A DNA stretch of 61,947 nucleotides from Lachnospiraceae bacterium UBA7784 (GTDB lineage: Bacteria; Bacillota; Clostridia; Lachnospirales; Lachnospiraceae): the NCBI GenBank assembly GCA_002480925.1, contig DLDA01000010.1, forward strand, positions 3,872-65,818, read 5' to 3'. Each line of letters starts with the position of its first letter. The stretch's first letter is position 1. Under the pieces are notes generated by a model. It saw only the letters and a program-made list of their open reading frames with translations. It had not been told where the DNA came from and made no database searches. Of this stretch, positions 42,638 through 52,018 are shown one piece after another. A program made the position numbers and the translations under genes.

Positions 42638-43980
42638 AAAAGCTCTTTTTTGTTTCTTTAGGATGTGACAAGAATCTCGTTGATGCAGAGCATATGCTCT
42701 CTCTTCTTCATGCTGACGGATACCAGATCACAGAGGATGAGACAGAGGCAGATGTAATAATAGTAAATACCTGCTGCTTTATAGAGGATGCCGCTCAGGA
42801 AAGCGTTGATACTATCCTTGAGATGGCATCTCTTAAGGAAAACGGAAATCTGAAGGCGCTTATAGTCACAGGATGTCTTGCAACGAGGTATTCAAAGGAC
42901 ATTGGTGTGGAGATACCTGAGGTGGACGGAGTCGTAGGAGCCAGCTCCTATGATGAGGTAAAGGAGGTCCTTGACAGGGTACTTGCAGGCGAGGAACATG
43001 TGGACTGTGAGGATGATATCTCACGTACTCCTGTTGACAATGGTCGTATCCTTACAACGGGCGGGCATTATGCCTATCTGAAGATCGCTGAGGGCTGTGA
43101 CAAGAACTGCTCATACTGTATCATCCCGAAGATCCGCGGCCATTACAGATCTTTCCCGATGGAAAAGCTTCTTGCTGAGGCTATGGAACTTGTAGATAAG
43201 GGAGTAAGGGAGCTGATCCTTGTAGCCCAGGAGACCACTCTCTATGGCAGCGATCTCTATGGGAAGAAAAGCCTTCCTGAGCTTCTTCACAGGCTTTCTC
43301 AGATAAAGGGACTTGCCTGGATCAGGCTCCTTTACGCATATCCTGAGGAGATAGATGATCAGCTTATAGAAGAGATGGCTTCAAACCCCAAGGTCCTCCA
43401 CTACATTGATATGCCTATCCAGCATTCGGATGACTATATCCTTGGCAGGATGGGTCGCCGCACCAAAAGGGCGGATATAGTGGATGTGATAGGGAAGCTG
43501 AGGGCAGCCATGCCTGATATATGCTTACGGACCACCCTTATCTGCGGATTTCCCGGAGAGACCGAGCAGATGCATCAGAACCAGATGGATTTCATCAGGG
43601 AGATGAGATTTGACAGATTAGGCGCTTTCCCATATTCCAGAGAAAAGGGGACAGTAGCCTATGATATGACGCCACAGGTTGCTGAGGTCACCAAACAGCT
43701 GTGGTATGATCAGACTATGCGCGTCCAGCAGGAGATCACATTCGAGAAGAATAAGGAACTGATCGGAAGAACCCTTGATGTATTTATAGAGGGTGAGATA
43801 CCTGATGACCGCGTCTATGTGGGACGGACATACAGGGACGCTCCGGATGTGGACGGATATGTGTTCATGGACAGGGACCGCCAGAGAATGAGCGGCGATC
43901 TGGTCAGGGTCCGCATCACTAAAACAAAGGATTATGATCTGATTGGAGAGATAATAGATGAAGATGAATCTGCCGAATAA
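42634..43980 (+). CDS. rimO: Ribosomal protein S12 methylthiotransferase RimO
   Basis: 448 residues. N-terminal cluster cysteines FVSLGCDKN, VNTCCFIEDA and VTGCLATR; radical SAM site GCDKNCSYC near 150; C-terminal TRAM domain. It thiomethylates Asp of ribosomal protein S12. It is distinguished from MiaB (also in this window) by the SLGCxKNxxD N-terminus. The start overlaps rpoZ by four bases, the end overlaps pgsA by 23. Confidence 0.96.
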   Translation: MKKLFFVSLGCDKNLVDAEHMLSLLHADGYQITEDETEADVIIVNTCCFIEDAAQESVDTILEMASLKENGNLKALIVTGCLATRYSKDIGVEIPEVDGVVGASSYDEVKEVLDRVLAGEEHVDCEDDISRTPVDNGRILTTGGHYAYLKIAEGCDKNCSYCIIPKIRGHYRSFPMEKLLAEAMELVDKGVRELILVAQETTLYGSDLYGKKSLPELLHRLSQIKGLAWIRLLYAYPEEIDDQLIEEMASNPKVLHYIDMPIQHSDDYILGRMGRRTKRADIVDVIGKLRAAMPDICLRTTLICGFPGETEQMHQNQMDFIREMRFDRLGAFPYSREKGTVAYDMTPQVAEVTKQLWYDQTMRVQQEITFEKNKELIGRTLDVFIEGEIPDDRVYVGRTYRDAPDVDGYVFMDRDRQRMSGDLVRVRITKTKDYDLIGEIIDEDESAE

Positions 43981-44521
43981 GCTTACAACTCTCAGGATGT
44001 TCCTGGTACCAGTATTTGCAGTGGTATTTCTGGCAGGAGGAGCAGATAATGATCTGACAAGGATAATTTCCTGTATCATTTTCTGCGCTGCGAGCCTGAC
44101 AGATATGCTTGATGGAAAGATTGCCCGCAAGTACAATCTGATAACTGATTATGGTAAATTCATGGATCCTCTTGCTGACAAGCTGCTTGTATGTACTGCC
44201 ATGATTTGCCTTATGAGCTTCGGGCAGCTTCCGGCATGGGTGCTGATAATCATAATAGCAAGAGAATTCATAATAAGCGGCTTCCGTCTGGTGGCAGCAG
44301 ACAATGGAGTGGTCATAGCCGCAAGCTACTGGGGTAAGTTCAAGACTGTATTCCAGATGGCAATGGTCATAGTCATGCTGCTTAGGATAAGGGTAGAGCC
44401 ATTTGCCATGTTCTTTAAGGTGCTTGAGACCCTGCTTATGTATATAGCAGTGATCCTTACAGTGGTTTCCCTGATTGACTACCTTGTTAAGAACAGGGGC
44501 GTTCTTAAGGAGCAGAAATAA
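43958..44521 (+). CDS. pgsA: CDP-diacylglycerol--glycerol-3-phosphate 3-phosphatidyltransferase
   Basis: 187 residues, four to six helices. The CDP-alcohol phosphotransferase motif DG-x2-AR-x8-G-x3-D-x3-D is intact in DMLDGKIARKYN and DYGKFMDPLADK near 46-70. NLPNKLTTLRM at the start is typical of PgsA. It commits CDP-DAG to phosphatidylglycerol. An ATG six bases downstream is an alternative start; GGAGAG favours the first. Confidence 0.95.
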   Translation: MKMNLPNKLTTLRMFLVPVFAVVFLAGGADNDLTRIISCIIFCAASLTDMLDGKIARKYNLITDYGKFMDPLADKLLVCTAMICLMSFGQLPAWVLIIIIAREFIISGFRLVAADNGVVIAASYWGKFKTVFQMAMVIVMLLRIRVEPFAMFFKVLETLLMYIAVILTVVSLIDYLVKNRGVLKEQK

Positions 44522-44991
44522 TGCTTTATGCTGATGTTTTGGGAAAGCTTCTTATCGCAAAGGGCATAACTGTAACTACAGCGGAATCTGCCACTGCCGG
44601 CATGATCGCCTCTTGTCTTGGCGATATTTCCGGCATCAGCTCATGCATGAGAGAGGCCTATGTCACCTATTGCGACGAGGCAAAGGAAAGAATCCTCGGG
44701 GTAAGGAAGGAAACAATAGACACCTGCAGCGTATACAGCCATCAGGTAGCGGCTGAGATGGCAGAGGGAGCCAGAAGAGTAAGTGGAGCTGATCTGGCTC
44801 TTTCTGTAACAGGAATTGCAGGACCGGGAGGAGGAAGCCCTGACCAGCCGGTTGGTCTGGTCTATATAGGCGGCTCCTACAGGGATATTACTATCACCAG
44901 AAAATATATCTTTTCCGGGGACAGAAAAAGGATCAGACGCAAGGCAGCTATCGAGGCCATGCGTCTTGGTATATCCCTGATATCACGATAA
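44521..44991 (+). CDS. pncC: Nicotinamide-nucleotide amidohydrolase (CinA C-terminal domain only)
   Basis: 156 residues corresponding to the PncC/CinA-C domain alone: TVTTAESATAGMIASCLGDI near 16-35 and SVTGIAGPGGGSPDQPVGLVY near 92-112. The N-terminal pyrophosphatase half of full CinA is absent, with no remnant upstream because pgsA ends on its first base. It deamidates NMN to nicotinate mononucleotide. Stand-alone PncC proteins are common. Confidence 0.9.
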   Translation: MLYADVLGKLLIAKGITVTTAESATAGMIASCLGDISGISSCMREAYVTYCDEAKERILGVRKETIDTCSVYSHQVAAEMAEGARRVSGADLALSVTGIAGPGGGSPDQPVGLVYIGGSYRDITITRKYIFSGDRKRIRRKAAIEAMRLGISLISR

Positions 44992-45001
44992 GGAGACTAA
45001 T

Positions 45002-45553
45002 ATGAGAGTTATTGCAGGAAGCGCCAGAAGTGTCCCTCTAATGACACCAGAGGGCTTTGAAACCCGTCCTACCCAGGACCGTATCAAGGAAACGCTTTTC
45101 AATATGATACAGCTGGAGGTTCCCGGATGCAGGTTTTTAGACCTCTTTGCGGGGAGCGGACAGATAGGCATCGAGGCCTTAAGCCGTGGTGCAAGACATG
45201 CGGTGCTTGTTGATTCTGACAAGAAATGTGCAGGCTGCATCAGGGCAAATCTGACCAAGACAAAGCTTTCCGACAAGGCGACCTTTATACAGAAGCAGAT
45301 ACCTGCTGCACTTTTCCAGGTCAGGAACGAGGGACCATTTGATATAATATTTATGGATCCGCCTTACTTCGTCCACAATGAGGAAGAGGTGCTTAAGGGA
45401 ATAGCTGACAACGAGCTGCTGTCTGATCAGGGTATAGTGATTATAGAAATGGAGAGGGACAGGGACCTTACCTTTATCGAAGACTCGGGCTTTACAGTAA
45501 GAAGAGTAAAGCAGTATAAGACCAATCAACACGTGTTTCTGGAGAAAAAATGA
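45002..45553 (+). CDS. rsmD: 16S rRNA (guanine966-N2)-methyltransferase RsmD
   Basis: 183 residues. [13 protein letters not shown] and [13 protein letters not shown] at the N-terminus, SAM-binding [18 protein letters not shown] near 40-57 and catalytic DPPY near 119. As in many genomes it is followed by coaD, overlapping by four bases. AAGGAGA precedes the ATG. Confidence 0.95.
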   Translation: MRVIAGSARSVPLMTPEGFETRPTQDRIKETLFNMIQLEVPGCRFLDLFAGSGQIGIEALSRGARHAVLVDSDKKCAGCIRANLTKTKLSDKATFIQKQIPAALFQVRNEGPFDIIFMDPPYFVHNEEEVLKGIADNELLSDQGIVIIEMERDRDLTFIEDSGFTVRRVKQYKTNQHVFLEKK

Positions 45554-46041
45554 AGATAGCAATCTATCCGGGCAGCTTTGATCCTGTCACGCTTGGGCAT
45601 CTTGATATCATAAGGCGTTCGGCAGCAATGTTTGATAAGCTTATTGTAGCTGTACTTAATAACTCTGCCAAGAAATCGCTTTTTTCCGTTGAGGAAAGGG
45701 TTTCTATGATAGAAGAGGTGACAAGGGATATTCCAAACGTAGAGGCGGACTCCTTTGACGGTCTGATGGTTGACTATGCAGCAAAGGTAGGAGCTACAGT
45801 GGTAATAAGAGGCTTAAGGGCTGTGACAGATTTTGAGTACGAGCTACAGATAGCCCAGACCAACAGAGTCGAGAATCCTGATATCGATACGGTATTTCTT
45901 ACTACATCATTGAAATATTCTTATCTTTCGTCTACAATAGTAAAGGAATTCGCCTCTTACGGCGCTGACATTGAGAAATTTGTACCTGAAGCAATAGTTC
46001 CGCTGGTACTTTCGAAGTATCAGGCAGGACAGGAGAAATGA
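45550..46041 (+). CDS. coaD: Pantetheine-phosphate adenylyltransferase
   Basis: 163 residues. Nucleotidyltransferase motif [16 protein letters not shown] near 5-20 and the second motif [16 protein letters not shown] near 123-138. Fourth step of coenzyme A synthesis. It sits in the usual rsmD-coaD pair; the next start overlaps its stop (ATGA). Confidence 0.96.
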   Translation: MKIAIYPGSFDPVTLGHLDIIRRSAAMFDKLIVAVLNNSAKKSLFSVEERVSMIEEVTRDIPNVEADSFDGLMVDYAAKVGATVVIRGLRAVTDFEYELQIAQTNRVENPDIDTVFLTTSLKYSYLSSTIVKEFASYGADIEKFVPEAIVPLVLSKYQAGQEK

Positions 46042-46664
46042 CTATGGCAAGCGAAATAGAAGATATAATCGACAGCATTGAAGATTTCATAGAGGAATGT
46101 AAGCCGGCTGTTTTTTCAAGCGGCAAGATAACTGTAGACAGGGATCAGATGGAGAGCCTGTTAGAGGAGCTTAGGTCCAGGACTCCTGTCGAGATCAAGC
46201 AGTATCAGAGAGTCCTTAAGAATAAGGATGCGATCATCGAGCAGGCAAGAAAGCAGGCTGACGCTATAATAGCTGAGGCCAAGGCCAAGTCCAATCAGAT
46301 GATGAGTGAGAATGAGATCATGCAACAGGCCTATGCCAAGGCAAATGAGGTCGTAGGCATAGCAAAGAAGGACGCTGATGAAATTCTTACCAAGGCGACA
46401 GAGGATGCCAACAGCATAAGGCTTTCATCTCTCAGGTATTCCGATCAGCTGATGAGCGATATAGGAAACGTTCTTCAGTCTGCTATAGATACGACCCAGA
46501 CCGGAATGGGCAATTATCTGAATACTATGAAGAAGTATCTGGAAACTATAAATGTAAACAGAAGCCAGATCTCGGTTTCACTAAAGCCGGAGGATATCCA
46601 GCAGGGTCCTGCTATCAAAGACCAGGCCGCTGACAATGGATCAGAAGAAAAGAAGGTTCAGTAA
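46038..46664 (+). CDS. Coiled-coil protein of unknown function
   Basis: 208 residues. An acidic start ([16 protein letters not shown]), then a long helical region (about 60-135) rich in Ala/Glu/Lys with heptad-like spacing ([18 protein letters not shown]), resembling DivIVA-like or ATP-synthase stator-like coils found at this place in many Clostridia. The tail is polar. No catalytic motif. Start overlaps coaD; an ATG six bases later (MASEIED) is possible. It ends the remA operon before a strong terminator. Confidence 0.75.
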   Translation: MTMASEIEDIIDSIEDFIEECKPAVFSSGKITVDRDQMESLLEELRSRTPVEIKQYQRVLKNKDAIIEQARKQADAIIAEAKAKSNQMMSENEIMQQAYAKANEVVGIAKKDADEILTKATEDANSIRLSSLRYSDQLMSDIGNVLQSAIDTTQTGMGNYLNTMKKYLETINVNRSQISVSLKPEDIQQGPAIKDQAADNGSEEKKVQ

Positions 46665-46667
46665 TAG

Positions 46668-46708
46668 GTGAAAAAGGGATATGATCCCTTTTTCACTGTT
46701 TTTGTTTT
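46668..46708 (+). terminator. Intrinsic terminator of the remA operon
   Basis: Perfect 12-bp stem (GTGAAAAAGGGA / TCCCTTTTTCAC), 5-base loop, then TGTTTTTGTTTT. The T-rich tail touches the ATG assigned to the next gene. Confidence 0.92.
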
Positions 46709-47386
46709 ATGATAAGAAAAGAGAAGGAAAAACTGAAATTAAAGGAAGACATCACGACAGTCCTCTTTGATCTCGATGGTACACTTGTGGATTCCATGTG
46801 GATGTGGCCGGATATAGACAGGGAATTCCTTAAGGAAAGAGGATATGATGTGCCAGATGGGCTTAAGGCTGATCTGGATGGCCTTTCCATGTCTGAGGAT
46901 GCAGTCTACTTCAAGACCCATTTCGATCTGAAGGAGTCAGAGGAAGAGCTTATAGACATCTGGAATAATATGGCTCTAAGGCATTATCAGGAGGATGTGA
47001 GACTCCAGCCCGGAGCAGCGGAGTTTCTCGATTTCATAAAGGGACGAGGAATAAAGGCCGGAGTGGTAACGAGTAATTCAAGAGTGCTGGCTTTGGCTGC
47101 ACTTCAGTCAAATGATGTGATGGAATATTTCGGAACTATAGTAACATCTGAGGATGTGATCCATGGTAAGCCTGATCCTGAAGGGTATCTTACCGCAGCT
47201 GGAAAACTCAGATCTACTCCGGATCAGTGCATGGTATTCGAGGATCTTCCTGCTGGGCTTATTGCTGCGAATTCGGCAGGAATGCTTACTGCTGCCTTTG
47301 ATGATGATTATTCAAGGCCATACCTCGATCAGAAATCGGAGCTTTGCGACCTTATGATAAATGATTACAGGGACCTGATCGGATGA
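46709..47386 (+). CDS. HAD-superfamily phosphatase (beta-PGM-like)
   Basis: 225 residues at most. Motif I VLFDLDGTLVDS near 18-29, helical cap, motif II GVVTSNS near 118, GKPDPEGYL near 152, motif IV VFEDLPAGLIAANSAGM near 173. Small sugar-phosphate phosphatase or phosphoglucomutase subfamily; substrate unknown. The only ATG before motif I directly follows a terminator tail and has no Shine-Dalgarno; a CTG at 46733 behind AAGGAAA is a conceivable start. Four residues overlap logic: its stop overlaps the next ATG. Confidence 0.82.
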   Translation: MIRKEKEKLKLKEDITTVLFDLDGTLVDSMWMWPDIDREFLKERGYDVPDGLKADLDGLSMSEDAVYFKTHFDLKESEEELIDIWNNMALRHYQEDVRLQPGAAEFLDFIKGRGIKAGVVTSNSRVLALAALQSNDVMEYFGTIVTSEDVIHGKPDPEGYLTAAGKLRSTPDQCMVFEDLPAGLIAANSAGMLTAAFDDDYSRPYLDQKSELCDLMINDYRDLIG

Positions 47387-48282
47387 AGGAGATAAGAGTA
47401 GCAGAGAGCTTTAGCGACTCCCGTCTTGACAAGTATCTGATCAGGCTTCTCCCATCTGCCTCGGCCGGATTTATTTACAAGATGCTCCGTAAGAAGAATA
47501 TCACTCTGAATGGAAAAAAGGCATCCGGAAGGGAACTGCTTAGATACGGAGATCTGATAAGGATATTTTTTTCTGACGAGACCTTTGAGAAGTTTTCGAG
47601 GAAGGAGCAGATATGCTCCTCTGAGGGTGTCATGCTGGCGGAGACAGACATACTCTATCAGGATAAGGACATTATGGCAGTCCACAAGCCTGCCGGGCTT
47701 TTGTCCCAGTCCAACAGGCCTGGAGGCGACTGTCTTAATGCGCGTATCATTTCTTATCTTGCTTCAGAAGGTGAGCTTTCGTCTGATTTTACTCCATCTA
47801 TAGTAAACAGGCTGGATGCGGCGACAAGCGGAATCGTCCTTTTCGGAAAGACCTATCATGGAGTGAGGCTTCTTACAGAGATGATCCGCGAGAGAAGGAT
47901 AGTAAAGACCTATAAGTGTATCTGCCATAAGACATTTGAAGAGGAAGTGACTGTCACTTCATATCTTAAGGAGCTTTCCGGAAACAGGGTGTCTGTTACA
48001 GCAGAAAGGACAGACGGCAGCAAAAGGATAATCACTGAATTCATACCTGAAAAAAGGCTTTGTGGCTACACTTTGCTTACAGTGATACTTCATACAGGAA
48101 GGAAGCATCAGATCAGGGCCCAGCTGGCTGCCCTTGGATTTCCTGTCGCAGGAGATTCCAAATACGGACATGATAGCGGACGGCTTTATCTACATGCTTA
48201 TTCTGTTGAAATACCAGGGATAGGACAGATAGTGGATCTGCTCCCAGAGGAATTCGGGAGGTTTATAAATGCCCACCTTTAA
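47383..48282 (+). CDS. RluA/RluD-family 23S rRNA pseudouridine synthase
   Basis: 299 residues. An N-terminal S4 RNA-binding domain (about 12-75, RLDKYLIRLLPSASAGFIYK), then the catalytic domain with HKPAGLLSQSNRPGGD near 104 and catalytic Asp in NRLDAATSGIVLF near 147. The residue modified cannot be told from sequence. Overlaps recU by 14 bases. Confidence 0.92.
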   Translation: MKEIRVAESFSDSRLDKYLIRLLPSASAGFIYKMLRKKNITLNGKKASGRELLRYGDLIRIFFSDETFEKFSRKEQICSSEGVMLAETDILYQDKDIMAVHKPAGLLSQSNRPGGDCLNARIISYLASEGELSSDFTPSIVNRLDAATSGIVLFGKTYHGVRLLTEMIRERRIVKTYKCICHKTFEEEVTVTSYLKELSGNRVSVTAERTDGSKRIITEFIPEKRLCGYTLLTVILHTGRKHQIRAQLAALGFPVAGDSKYGHDSGRLYLHAYSVEIPGIGQIVDLLPEEFGRFINAHL

Positions 48283-48820
48283 TTCACGCGGACTAAGAGG
48301 CTCGTCACTTGAAGAGTGTGTAAATCATACAAATGAGACGCTACGGTCAGAGGGCCTGGCTCTGATCCAGAAGATTCCGACTCCTATAACTCCGGTAGAT
48401 ATAGATAAGGAAAGCAGGCAGATAAGACTTGCCTATTTCGATAAGAAAAGTACAGTCGACTATATAGGAGCTGTACAGGGAATACCGGTCTGCTTTGACG
48501 CAAAGGAATGCAATAGTGATTCCTTTCCCCTTCATAATATCCATGAGCATCAGATGACCTTTATGGAGGACTTTGAGAGACAGGACGGTATAGCCTTTTT
48601 CCTGATATTTTTCAGCAAGAGGGAGATGTATTACTATATGCGCTTCGAGGAGGCTCTTACATTCTGGAACAGAGGAAGAAGCGGAGGCAGGAAAAGCGTT
48701 CCCATAAATGAGCTTAGCAGGGATTTTTTCTTCTCGTCCTCGAATGGATATTTTCTTCCCTATCTTGATATGATAAATCAGGACCTTGACGTGAGGAGAC
48801 AGATGGAAGGCGCGACTTGA
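48269..48820 (+). CDS. recU: Holliday junction resolvase RecU
   Basis: 183 residues. NSRGLRGSSLEECVNHTNE near 5-23, active-site acidic residues in STVDYIGAVQGIPVCFDAKE near 60-79, and HEHQMTFMEDFERQDGIAFF near 91. RecU replaces RuvC in Firmicutes, consistent with ruvAB lacking ruvC here. The usual partner pbp1A is not adjacent. Its TGA stop lies in the -35 box of the his promoter. Confidence 0.93.
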   Translation: MPTFNSRGLRGSSLEECVNHTNETLRSEGLALIQKIPTPITPVDIDKESRQIRLAYFDKKSTVDYIGAVQGIPVCFDAKECNSDSFPLHNIHEHQMTFMEDFERQDGIAFFLIFFSKREMYYYMRFEEALTFWNRGRSGGRKSVPINELSRDFFFSSSNGYFLPYLDMINQDLDVRRQMEGAT

Positions 48821-48845
48821 CAAACAGAGAATATTTCTATATAAT
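48817..48845 (+). promoter_or_regulatory. Consensus sigma-A promoter of the his operon
   Basis: Exact TTGACA, 17-base spacer, exact TATAAT. The recU stop TGA (48818-48820) is inside the -35. No T-box or attenuator fits in the short leader of about 40 bases. Confidence 0.88.
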
Positions 48846-48892
48846 TCTATCTTGTGCTAATACGTTACTATACTAAAGCAAAAGGAGAAAAG

Positions 48893-50077
48893 ATGAACAG
48901 TCTTTTACATACGCCTGAGGGCGTTAGAGACATCTTAGGAGATGAGTGTCAGAAAAAGAACTATGTTATGAAGGCTCTTACATCGCTGCTCTTTTCATAC
49001 GGATATGATCAGGTAGAGACACCGATGTTTGAGTTTACCGATACATACAGTGAGTCCTATGGCTCTACCCCGGAGAGGGATATGTTCCGTTTCTTTGACA
49101 GGGATGGAAATACTCTGGCCCTTCGGCCTGATTTTACTCCATCTATAGCAAGACTTACTGCCAGGTTCTTTTCAGACACAAAGGAGACGATCAGGCTCTG
49201 CTATCAGGGAAATGTATTCAAGAACCGTCATTCTCTGCGCGGAGAGATGAGCGAGCAGACCCAGGTCGGGGCTGAGATGATCGGTGATTCATCGATAGAA
49301 TCAGATGCAGAGATGATCTCTATTATAGTAAACGGATTCCTTTCAGCTGGTCTGAGTAAGTTTCAGATAAGCATAGGTCATGCCGATATATTCAACGGGC
49401 TTATAGAGGCTGCAGGCTTTTCGTCTGATGAGGAGAAGGATGTGCATGACTTTGTATCCAACAAGAATTTCTTCGGCCTGTCAGAATATCTTACACAAAA
49501 GAAAGTGGACCAGGATCTGCAGTCTCTTTTTTCACTTCTGTCAAAGATCTTTATGAATCCTGACGAATGGAAGGATTCTCTTGAGATGGCCAGGAATTAT
49601 CCTCCTGTATACAATGCTCTTTCACATCTCTATCAGATGAACGAGCTTTTAAGCGCCTACGGTGTCGAGGACTATGTAAGCTTTGACCTTGGACTGGTAA
49701 GAAGTCTGAATTATTACACAGGTATAATCTTCGCAGGCTATACCCTTGGAAGTGGAAAGCCAATAGTAACCGGAGGCCGTTATGACAGTCTGCTGGGCCA
49801 TTTCGGTGCTGACCGTCCTGCCATTGGATTTGCGATCCTTGTTGATGAGCTTCTTCTGGCGATTGACAGACAGCATATAGAACTTCCTATCGAGAATGCC
49901 AAGATCCTACTCCTCTATCCAAGGAATCAGGTGAAGAGTGCGATCAGGAAGGCTGACTCATTAAGGAAGGCCGGAAACCGCGTCCTCATGCATTCATATA
50001 ACGATACAGATCACAAGAACAAGCTCTGTATCAAATATGCGTCATTTACTATAATGGAGACAGGAGGCGAGAAATGA
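48893..50077 (+). CDS. hisZ: ATP phosphoribosyltransferase regulatory subunit HisZ
   Basis: 394 residues, a histidyl-tRNA synthetase-like fold without the tRNA-binding domain. Motif 2-like LRPDFTPSIARL near 83 and a motif 3-like GGRYDSLLGHFG near 296 are visible. HisZ activates the short-form HisG encoded next. The ATG with AAAAGGAGAAAAG is chosen over an in-frame GTG 39 bases upstream. First gene of the his operon. Confidence 0.93.
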   Translation: MNSLLHTPEGVRDILGDECQKKNYVMKALTSLLFSYGYDQVETPMFEFTDTYSESYGSTPERDMFRFFDRDGNTLALRPDFTPSIARLTARFFSDTKETIRLCYQGNVFKNRHSLRGEMSEQTQVGAEMIGDSSIESDAEMISIIVNGFLSAGLSKFQISIGHADIFNGLIEAAGFSSDEEKDVHDFVSNKNFFGLSEYLTQKKVDQDLQSLFSLLSKIFMNPDEWKDSLEMARNYPPVYNALSHLYQMNELLSAYGVEDYVSFDLGLVRSLNYYTGIIFAGYTLGSGKPIVTGGRYDSLLGHFGADRPAIGFAILVDELLLAIDRQHIELPIENAKILLLYPRNQVKSAIRKADSLRKAGNRVLMHSYNDTDHKNKLCIKYASFTIMETGGEK

Positions 50078-50733
50078 GCTACAGGGATGAGATGATAACA
50101 GTTGCATTAGGAAAAGGCCGGCTTGCAAAGAAGGCCATGGCTCTTTTTGACAATATAGGCCTGGGCGTCGAGGAGATACACGACCCTGATACCAGAAAGC
50201 TTATCTTTACAAACGAAAAGGAGAATATCAGATATTTCCTCTCAAAGGGGCCTGATGTACCGACCTATGTCGAGTATGGCTCGGCAGATATAGGAATAGT
50301 CGGAGAGGATACTATCCTTGAGGAGAACAGAAATATATATGAGGTATTCGACTTAGGCTTCGGCAAATGCAGGATGTGTATAGCAGGACCTGAATCGGCC
50401 AGAAGTCTTCTGGATTCCTCACATCTCATCAGGGTTGCCACAAAGTATCCCAGAATAGCCAAGAATTATTTCTACAATCAGAAGCATCAGACAGTAGAGA
50501 TAATAAAGCTTAACGGAAGTATAGAGCTTGCGCCTATAGTAGGGCTTTCCGAGGTGATCTGTGATATAGTAGAGACAGGAAGTACCTTAAAGGAAAACGG
50601 ACTTGTAGTGCTGGAGGAGGTAGTTCCTCTCTCAGCCAGGGTTGTAGTGAACCAGGTATCAATGAAGATGAAAAATGCCAGGATCACAGAGATAATAAAT
50701 GCTTTACAGAAGGAGATAAGAAATGCAGATTGA
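50074..50733 (+). CDS. hisG: ATP phosphoribosyltransferase, short form
   Basis: 219 residues, short form, so it lacks the C-terminal regulatory domain and needs HisZ. VALGKGRLAKKA near 10, PDVPTYVEYGSADIGIVGED near 60-79 and a PRPP-binding DIVETGSTLKENGL near 168 identify it. First step of histidine synthesis. Overlaps hisZ by four bases and hisD by eleven. Confidence 0.95.
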   Translation: MSYRDEMITVALGKGRLAKKAMALFDNIGLGVEEIHDPDTRKLIFTNEKENIRYFLSKGPDVPTYVEYGSADIGIVGEDTILEENRNIYEVFDLGFGKCRMCIAGPESARSLLDSSHLIRVATKYPRIAKNYFYNQKHQTVEIIKLNGSIELAPIVGLSEVICDIVETGSTLKENGLVVLEEVVPLSARVVVNQVSMKMKNARITEIINALQKEIRNAD

Positions 50734-52018
50734 AAAGCTAAATGAGGATAATATCAAAACCCTTCTTACCAAGCTTTTGAAGAGAAGCCCGATAAGCTAC
50801 GGCAGCTATGAATCATCGGTTAAAGAGATAATCGATCAGGTACGTACTCAGGGAGACCAGGCTGTGTTTTCTCTCGAAAAAAAATTCGACAAGGCCAGCC
50901 TTGGTCCGTCAAATATCCGTGTGACAAAGGAAGAAATCGAGGAGGCATACTTAAGAGTTGACGAAAAGCTTCTTACTGTAATAAGACGTTCTCTTAAGAA
51001 TATCAGATCATTCCATGAAAAGCAGAAGCAGAACAGCTGGTTTACGACCGATGAACGCGGGATCTTTCTGGGACAGAAGGTTACACCTATAGCAGTGGCA
51101 GGTGTATATGTTCCTGGAGGAAAGGCTGTATATCCATCATCTGTACTTATGAATATAGTTCCTGCCAAGGTAGCCGGAGTACCTAGAATAGTAATGTGCA
51201 CTCCTCCAGGGCCTGACGGAAAGGTCTATCCCTCTACACTTGTTGCAGCAAATGAAGCCGGAGCAGATGAGATCTATAAGGTCGGCGGAGCACAGGCTAT
51301 AGCAGCAATGGCATTCGGAACCGAGTCCGTTCCTAAGGTCGATAAGATAGTAGGTCCTGGAAATATATATGTTGCTCTGGCAAAGAAAGCTGTATTCGGC
51401 TATGTAAGCATAGATTCCATAGCCGGACCGTCAGAGATCCTTGTGCTGGCGGATGAGACTGCAGATGCACATTTCGTAGCAGCAGACCTGCTTTCACAGG
51501 CAGAGCATGATGAGCTTGCTTCAGCTATCCTTATCACTACAAGCGAGGAGCTTGCGAAAAAGGTGGACGAGGAGATCGAGGGCTATCTGCCTAAGCTTTC
51601 CAGAGAGGAAATAATAAGAAAGTCCCTTCAGAATTATGGTCATCTGTTTGTGGCAGAGACAAAGGAGGATGCAATAGCAGCTGTAAATCAGATAGCATCA
51701 GAGCATCTTGAGATAGTAACTGCTGATCCGTTCCTTGATATGACGAAGATAAGAAATGCAGGAGCCATCTTCCTCGGGACCTGGTCCTCAGAACCATTGG
51801 GAGATTATTTTGCCGGACCAAACCATGTCCTTCCTACCAATGGAACTGCAAAATTCTTCTCAGCTCTCTGTGTTGATGATTTCATAAAGAAGTCAAGTGT
51901 GATATCATATTCTAAGGAGGCTCTTGAAGAAATAGCAGGAGATATCGAGGATTTTGCTGAGTGTGAGAGACTGACAGCTCATGCGAATTCCATAAGAGTA
52001 CGTTTCGAGGACAAGTGA
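50723..52018 (+). CDS. hisD: Histidinol dehydrogenase
   Basis: 431 residues, normal length. VAGVYVPGGKAVYPSSVLMN near 125-144, GAQAIAAMAFGTESVPKVDKI near 190-210, GPSEILVLAD near 235, and catalytic SEHLEIVT near 330. Last two oxidations of histidine synthesis, zinc-dependent. Overlaps hisB by four bases. Confidence 0.96.
   Translation: MQIEKLNEDNIKTLLTKLLKRSPISYGSYESSVKEIIDQVRTQGDQAVFSLEKKFDKASLGPSNIRVTKEEIEEAYLRVDEKLLTVIRRSLKNIRSFHEKQKQNSWFTTDERGIFLGQKVTPIAVAGVYVPGGKAVYPSSVLMNIVPAKVAGVPRIVMCTPPGPDGKVYPSTLVAANEAGADEIYKVGGAQAIAAMAFGTESVPKVDKIVGPGNIYVALAKKAVFGYVSIDSIAGPSEILVLADETADAHFVAADLLSQAEHDELASAILITTSEELAKKVDEEIEGYLPKLSREEIIRKSLQNYGHLFVAETKEDAIAAVNQIASEHLEIVTADPFLDMTKIRNAGAIFLGTWSSEPLGDYFAGPNHVLPTNGTAKFFSALCVDDFIKKSSVISYSKEALEEIAGDIEDFAECERLTAHANSIRVRFEDK

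Noticed and set aside
43618..44136. 172-codon minus-strand frame over rimO and pgsA
   Set aside because: Antisense shadow of two conserved genes without a start signal.
48846..48892. T-box or histidine attenuator before hisZ
   Set aside because: The leader is only about 40 bases with no terminator hairpin and no run of His codons.
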